DNA of 64,000 nt from Flavobacterium hiemivividum (GTDB taxonomy: Bacteria; Bacteroidota; Bacteroidia; Flavobacteriales; Flavobacteriaceae), in the NCBI RefSeq assembly GCF_004349145.1, contig NZ_SMFO01000014.1, positions 1 to 64,000 of the forward strand, read 5' to 3'. The notes beneath the pieces were generated by a model. That model ran no database searches. It saw only the letters and a program-made list of their open reading frames with translations, and was not told where the DNA came from. Shown in pieces: positions 59,809 to 64,000 of this stretch; position 1 is the stretch's first letter, and each line of letters starts with the position of its first letter. The position numbers were made by a program, and so were the translations under genes.

Positions 59809-61587
59809 TTATTTTTTCTCTGATTTTTCCATTTTAGCTTTCAATGCAGCTAATACATCATTGTTATCTCCTAAAGTTGCAGCTGGTGCATTTGTAGATG
59901 AAGCAGATGAAGTATTTTCAGTTGCAGTTTTCACATTTTTCTCTTCTTCTTCACGGAAGATAGCAGTGTGAGATGCAACTACTCTTTTGAATTCTTTGTT
60001 AAATTCGATTACTTTGAAATCAGCAGATTCTCCTTTTTTCAATTTCTTACCGTCTTCTTTTTCAAGGTGACGAGTAGGAATGAAAGCAACGATATCATCT
60101 CCAAATTCTACAGTAGCTCCTTTGTCAACAATCTCAGCGATTTCACCTGTGTGGATAGTTCCAACAGCAAATGAACCTTCGTATTGATCCCAAGGATTAG
60201 GAGTAGTTTGTTTGTGACCTAAAGATAATTTACGTCCGTCAACATCTAATTCTAATACTACTACATCAAGTTTCTCTCCAACATTTACAAATTCAGATGG
60301 ATGTTTGATTTTCTTAGTCCAAGATAAGTCAGAGATGTAAATTAATCCATCAATTCCTTCTTCAAGCTCTACGAAGATACCAAAGTTTGTAAAGTTTCTA
60401 ACGATACCTGAATGTTTAGAACCTACTGGGTATTTAGAAGTAATATCAGTCCAAGGGTCTTGAGACAATTGTTTGATACCTAATGACATTTTACGGTCAT
60501 CTCTATCTAATGTTAAGATAACAGCCTCAACAACATCACCTACTTTTACGAAATCTTGAGCAGAACGTAAATGAGTAGACCAAGACATTTCAGAAACGTG
60601 GATCAAACCTTCAACACCTTCAGCAACTTCGATAAATGCACCGTAATCAGCGATTACAACTACTTTACCTTTTACTTTGTCTCCAATTGCTAATTTAGCA
60701 TCTAGAGCATCCCAAGGGTGAGCGTTTAATTGTTTCAATCCTAATTGAATTCTTGTTTTCTCATCATCGAAATCAAGGATTACAACGTTTAATTTTTGGT
60801 CTAATTCAAGAACTTCAGATGGGTGGTTGATTCTAGACCAAGAAAGGTCAGTAATGTGAATCAATCCATCAACTCCACCTAAGTCAATAAAGACACCATA
60901 AGAAGTAATGTTTTTAACAACACCTTCTAAAACTTGTCCTTTTTGTAATTGACCGATGATTTCTTTTTTCTGTACTTCAATATCCGCTTCAATAAGCGCT
61001 TTGTGAGATACTACAACGTTTTTAAATTCGTGGTTGATTTTCACAACTTTGAATTCCATTGTTTTGTTTACGTATACATCGTAATCTCTAATTGGTTTAA
61101 CATCAATTTGAGATCCTGGTAAAAACGCTTCAATTCCGAAAACGTCAACGATCATACCACCTTTAGTTCTGCATTTTACAAAACCATTAACGATTTCTCC
61201 TGTTTCATTTGCAGAAATAACTCTATCCCATGATTTGATAGTACGAGCTTTTCTATGAGATAAAACTAGTTGTCCAGTTTTGTCTTCACGGATGTCGATT
61301 AATACTTCAACAGTATCTCCTACTTTTAATGCTGGGTTGTAACGGAATTCGTTTAAAGAAATAACACCTTCCGATTTTGCGTTGATATCAACGATAACGT
61401 CTCTATCTGTAATTCTAACTACAGTTCCATCAACTACTTCTTCTTGATCAGTAGAAATAAATGTTTTTGTAACTAATGCTTCGAATTCTTTTAAGTTTTC
61501 TTGATCAACTGGATCGATACCTTCTTCGAAGTTATGCCAGTTAAAATTTGCTAAAAACTCTTCTTGTGATTGGATTTGTTCAGACAT
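59809..61587 (-). CDS. rpsA: 30S ribosomal protein S1
   Basis: The 592-residue protein has six S1 RNA-binding domains. Domains 3-5 are closely similar (GVVKNITSYGVFIDLGGVDGLIHITDLSW; GKVVVIADYGAFIEVAEGVEGLIHVSEMSW; GIVRNFTNFGIFVELEEGIDGLIYISDLSW). Domain 6 is weaker, and an Ala/Ser-rich tail ends in LAALKAKMEKSEKK. S1 binds mRNA on the ribosome and is central to initiation in these bacteria, which lack strong Shine-Dalgarno sites. A complete promoter lies at 61707-61737. Confidence 0.97.
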   Translation of the reverse strand: MSEQIQSQEEFLANFNWHNFEEGIDPVDQENLKEFEALVTKTFISTDQEEVVDGTVVRITDRDVIVDINAKSEGVISLNEFRYNPALKVGDTVEVLIDIREDKTGQLVLSHRKARTIKSWDRVISANETGEIVNGFVKCRTKGGMIVDVFGIEAFLPGSQIDVKPIRDYDVYVNKTMEFKVVKINHEFKNVVVSHKALIEADIEVQKKEIIGQLQKGQVLEGVVKNITSYGVFIDLGGVDGLIHITDLSWSRINHPSEVLELDQKLNVVILDFDDEKTRIQLGLKQLNAHPWDALDAKLAIGDKVKGKVVVIADYGAFIEVAEGVEGLIHVSEMSWSTHLRSAQDFVKVGDVVEAVILTLDRDDRKMSLGIKQLSQDPWTDITSKYPVGSKHSGIVRNFTNFGIFVELEEGIDGLIYISDLSWTKKIKHPSEFVNVGEKLDVVVLELDVDGRKLSLGHKQTTPNPWDQYEGSFAVGTIHTGEIAEIVDKGATVEFGDDIVAFIPTRHLEKEDGKKLKKGESADFKVIEFNKEFKRVVASHTAIFREEEEKNVKTATENTSSASSTNAPAATLGDNNDVLAALKAKMEKSEKK

Positions 61588-61706
61588 GCTGATAAAAAAT
61601 TTGTATTCTGTATTCTCTCGAGTTTCTTAATGTGCTAGAAAACAACAGAAGTTGTTTGTATAATTAATTGAACCCCAATGGAAACTCTTATTCACCAAAA
61701 GGTTTG

Positions 61707-61737
61707 CAAAAGTAACACTTTAATCTTAATTAGCAAA
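61707..61737 (-). promoter_or_regulatory. Full Bacteroidota promoter of rpsA
   Basis: On the minus strand TTTG (61734-61737), exactly 19 nt, then TACTTTTG (61707-61714) match the consensus; 120 nt upstream of the start codon, leaving a long 5' leader that could hold autoregulation. Confidence 0.75.
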
Positions 61738-61964
61738 ATATTTGAACAACGATAATCAATGGAGATTCTAAATACAAATAACTGACCCTCAAGATGTAAA
61801 AAAACCAATGCCGTTCGCTAAGCTGACTTGGAATAAAAACTACACATCTATGATTAGGATAAAACCGATAGACTAGGATTTACAGCATCAATCATCCGCA
61901 CTAATTTGCCAAAATCTGTTTAATCTGTGACTAAAATTATCTTTGAATAAAAAAAATCAATCCA
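61738..61964. repeat. Intergenic region with decayed repeat (61850-61945)
   Basis: The stretch around 61860-61935 (CATCCGCACTAATTTGCC, AAATCTGTTTAATCTGTGAC) holds imperfect AATCTGT/CGGAT-type units like those at 14.7 kb. The rest is AT-rich with no gene. Confidence 0.5.
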
Positions 61965-62005
61965 TAAAAAAACCCGACAAATCTTAAAAGAGTCTGTCGG
62001 GTTGA
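61965..62005 (-). terminator. Terminator of the nucleoside transporter gene
   Basis: AACCCGACA and TGTCGGGTT form a perfect 9-bp stem; on the minus strand seven T follow. Confidence 0.85.
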
Positions 62006-62025
62006 ATTATAATTTAAAATTGCTT

Positions 62026-63402
62026 TTAATGTGTAAATTGCTCCACCACTTTTGGATCGTGTTTATGTTTAAATAAAATAGCAAAAGCGATAGCGATAAT
62101 CAAGGCATAAATCGCAAAAGCCAACCAAATCGTATGCCAGTCTTTCATGAAAATATCTTTACTCAACAAGCCATCTGTAGTAATTGACGTTCCTTGGCTT
62201 TTAATAAACTCTAGCATTTTTGGGTTTGATGTCTCTGTTTCAAGAAAACCTGCCAATTCATTAGTGTTATTAAATGATTTTGTAAAATATTTATCAATAG
62301 CCCATCCTGAAGTAAAACTTCCTAGAACCGCGCCAAAACCATTAGTCATCATCATAAACATTCCTTGTGCAGACGAACGATTTTTAGGTTCTGTATTAGT
62401 CTCAACAAACAAAGACCCTGAGATATTAAAGAAATCGAATGCCATTCCGTACACTACGCATGACATTATAATCATCCACAAACCGTCTGTTGGGTTTCCG
62501 TAAGCAAACAATCCAAAACGCAATACCCAAGCCAACATACTTATTAACATTACTTGTTTTATTCCAAAGCGCTTTAGAAAAAAAGGAATAGCAAGAATAA
62601 ATAAGGTTTCCGAAATTTGAGATATTGACATTATAATTGTCGAATATTCTACCACAAATGAATCTGCATATTTAGGAAAATGCTTGAATTCATCCAAGAA
62701 CACATCACCGTAAGCGTTAGTTAATTGCAACGCGCCTCCTAAAAACATAGAGAAAATAAAAAACAAAGCCATTTTATAGTCGGCAAAGAACTTAAAAGAT
62801 TCCAAACCCAAAGTTTCCATTAGCGTAGCATTCTCCTTAGTCAATCGCTCTGGCTTACACTTTGGTAAACTAAAAGAATAAACACCCAGAATTATTGCTG
62901 ATATTCCTGCGATATAAAATTGGTATTCCGTCGCTTTATTGCCAGTTAAATTTGTAATCCACATCGCTGCGATAAAACCTATGGTTCCCCATACTCTTAT
63001 TGGCGGAAAATCCTTAATAAGGTCTTTATTATTTAATTTGAGGGCCGTATAAGAAATAGAATTACTCAAAGCAATCGTTGGCATATAAAAACACATGGCT
63101 AGAAGCATGATGTAGATAAAGGATTCCGGTGTTGAAACTTGCGGAATATAGAATAAAACAGCCGCATATAGAATATGAAGAACTCCATATAACTTTTCAG
63201 CATTTACCCATCTATCTGCAATAATTCCAGTTAATGTTGGCATAAACAAAGAAGCGATTCCCATTGTGCCGAAAACAAGACCAAACTGAGTTCCGTCCCA
63301 TTGCATCGTCCCGAACCAGTAATTTGCAATTGTAATCAACCAAGCTCCCCAAACAAAAAATTGTAGAAAGCTCATTATTACCAATCTATTTTTAATTCCC
63401 AT
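62026..63402 (-). CDS. MFS nucleoside:H+ symporter (NupG/XapB family)
   Basis: The 458-residue transporter has 12 membrane helices. Family marks are SFLQFFVWGAWLITIANYW at the start, MGIASLFMPTLTGIIADRWVNAEK (the first charged loop), RVWGTIGFIAAMW, and the C-terminal NRSSAQGMFMMMTNGFGAVLGSF. It should import nucleosides with protons across the inner membrane. The upstream cmk gene on the same strand is 72 bp away. Confidence 0.92.
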   Translation of the reverse strand: MGIKNRLVIMSFLQFFVWGAWLITIANYWFGTMQWDGTQFGLVFGTMGIASLFMPTLTGIIADRWVNAEKLYGVLHILYAAVLFYIPQVSTPESFIYIMLLAMCFYMPTIALSNSISYTALKLNNKDLIKDFPPIRVWGTIGFIAAMWITNLTGNKATEYQFYIAGISAIILGVYSFSLPKCKPERLTKENATLMETLGLESFKFFADYKMALFFIFSMFLGGALQLTNAYGDVFLDEFKHFPKYADSFVVEYSTIIMSISQISETLFILAIPFFLKRFGIKQVMLISMLAWVLRFGLFAYGNPTDGLWMIIMSCVVYGMAFDFFNISGSLFVETNTEPKNRSSAQGMFMMMTNGFGAVLGSFTSGWAIDKYFTKSFNNTNELAGFLETETSNPKMLEFIKSQGTSITTDGLLSKDIFMKDWHTIWLAFAIYALIIAIAFAILFKHKHDPKVVEQFTH

Positions 63403-63474
63403 AAGATGAATTGTATTTTATTTAAAAAAATAACAGGGCGTAAATCTACTATTAAAAAAGAAATATGCAAATAA

Positions 63475-64000
63475 TTATATTGATTTAATAGTATCAGTTA
63501 CCAATTCTAAAACAAGGTCAAATTGTTCTTTCCTGTTCAGGTGAGAATTATCAATTTCTATAGCATCGTCAGCCATCACTAAAGGCGAATCTTCGCGGTG
63601 GGTATCGATATAATCTCGCTCTTCGACATTTTTCAGTACGTCCTCAAATGTAACAGCATCTCCTTTTTGTACCAGTTCGTCGTAACGCCTTTGCGCCCTT
63701 GTTGTTGCGCTAGAAGTCATGAATATTTTAAGCTCAGCATCAGGAAAAACTACAGTTCCTATATCTCTACCGTCCATAACAATTGCTTTGTCTTTTCCCA
63801 TTTCTTTTTGCTGCTCTACTAGCTTGCTTCGAACTTCAGAAACCTCTGCTACTTTACTAACAAATCGAGAAACTTCGATCGTTCTAATTTCAGTTTCAAC
63901 ATTCACATCATTCAAATACATTTCGGCAAAACCTAAATCAGCATTAAATTTGAATTGTAATCTAATAAATGGCAAACTATTTATTAATGATTCTTTTTCG
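63475..64000 (-). CDS. cmk: Cytidylate kinase, C-terminal 174 residues (5' end outside window)
   Basis: The frame remains open to the window edge. It contains the NMP-binding and lid parts of CMP kinase: LINSLPFIRLQFKF, EIRTIEVSRFVSKVAEVSEVR, VMDGRDIGTVVFPDAELKIFMTSS and RAQRRYDELVQKG. The Walker A loop lies upstream of the window. The enzyme phosphorylates CMP and dCMP. No internal ATG is taken as start because the conserved sequence continues beyond base 64000. Confidence 0.95.
   Translation of the reverse strand, partial: EKESLINSLPFIRLQFKFNADLGFAEMYLNDVNVETEIRTIEVSRFVSKVAEVSEVRSKLVEQQKEMGKDKAIVMDGRDIGTVVFPDAELKIFMTSSATTRAQRRYDELVQKGDAVTFEDVLKNVEERDYIDTHREDSPLVMADDAIEIDNSHLNRKEQFDLVLELVTDTIKSI

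Overview
The window is AT-rich chromosomal DNA from a member of the Bacteroidota, almost certainly Flavobacteriaceae and probably Flavobacterium or a close relative. The signs are the Bacteroidota promoter signature (TTTG, about 19 nt, TAnnTTTG) in front of many genes, near absence of Shine-Dalgarno sequences, lipoproteins, TonB receptor and TPR proteins, a six-domain ribosomal protein S1, and many flavobacterial small families (DUF2024, DUF2200, DUF2853, DUF3037, DUF4331). No rRNA, tRNA, CRISPR array, prophage or replication origin was found.

Layout. 0-0.6 kb: the right end of an IS21-family element (end of istB plus terminal repeats) inserted into an alpha/beta hydrolase gene, leaving only its N-terminal part. 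0.9-9.1 kb: single genes (FAS1 lipoprotein, GNAT enzyme), a DUF3037/HipA-like kinase pair, NAD(P)H-hydrate dehydratase, two secreted hydrolases, a MazE/MazF pair and an AAA ATPase. 9.4-18 kb: gcvT, an S41 protease, a YebC regulator, an EamA transporter, a CIA30 protein, a zinc-ribbon protein and a CoA-disulfide reductase/rhodanese fusion. 18.1-21.6 kb: an unusual accessory cluster of isochorismatase-like hydrolase, Crp/Fnr regulator, two exported GlcG/HbpS-like proteins flanking an exported transthyretin-like protein, and a DoxX gene whose expected ATG is ACG. An Fnr-box-like palindrome precedes the cluster. 22-30 kb: a thioredoxin-like protein, a MarR regulator with a Cys-rich tail, small conserved proteins, an APC permease, an MscS channel and a hybrid histidine kinase.

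30-38.9 kb (minus strand): menaquinone genes menC, menA and menB interleaved with a UPF0173 hydrolase, TPR protein, two bacterial PH-domain membrane proteins and the S1-like RNA-binding protein CvfB; menD follows at 48.3-50.0 kb. A 730-bp gene-free stretch at 37.3-38.06 kb ends in a strong terminator. 39-48 kb: an M28 peptidase, then a TolC/RND/adaptor efflux operon and a TlpA-like thioredoxin. 50-59.5 kb: glutathione peroxidase, then a surface module in which a TonB receptor, a TPR lipoprotein and a DUF4331 protein split into two separately exported halves lie divergent to an ECF sigma/anti-sigma pair. 58.5-64 kb: a tRNA-dihydrouridine synthase, rpsA, a nucleoside MFS transporter and the 3' part of cmk.

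Non-coding structure is rich. A dispersed hairpin repeat with conserved arms and variable core occurs three times (about 9.2, 32.6 and 39.1 kb). Other repeat-like pieces lie at 14.7, 31.1, 40.7 and 61.9 kb. A (TTTG)7 microsatellite abuts the start codon of the TPR lipoprotein gene. The clearest candidates for new biology are the Crp/Fnr-GlcG-transthyretin-DoxX cluster and the sigma-linked split DUF4331/TonB module.
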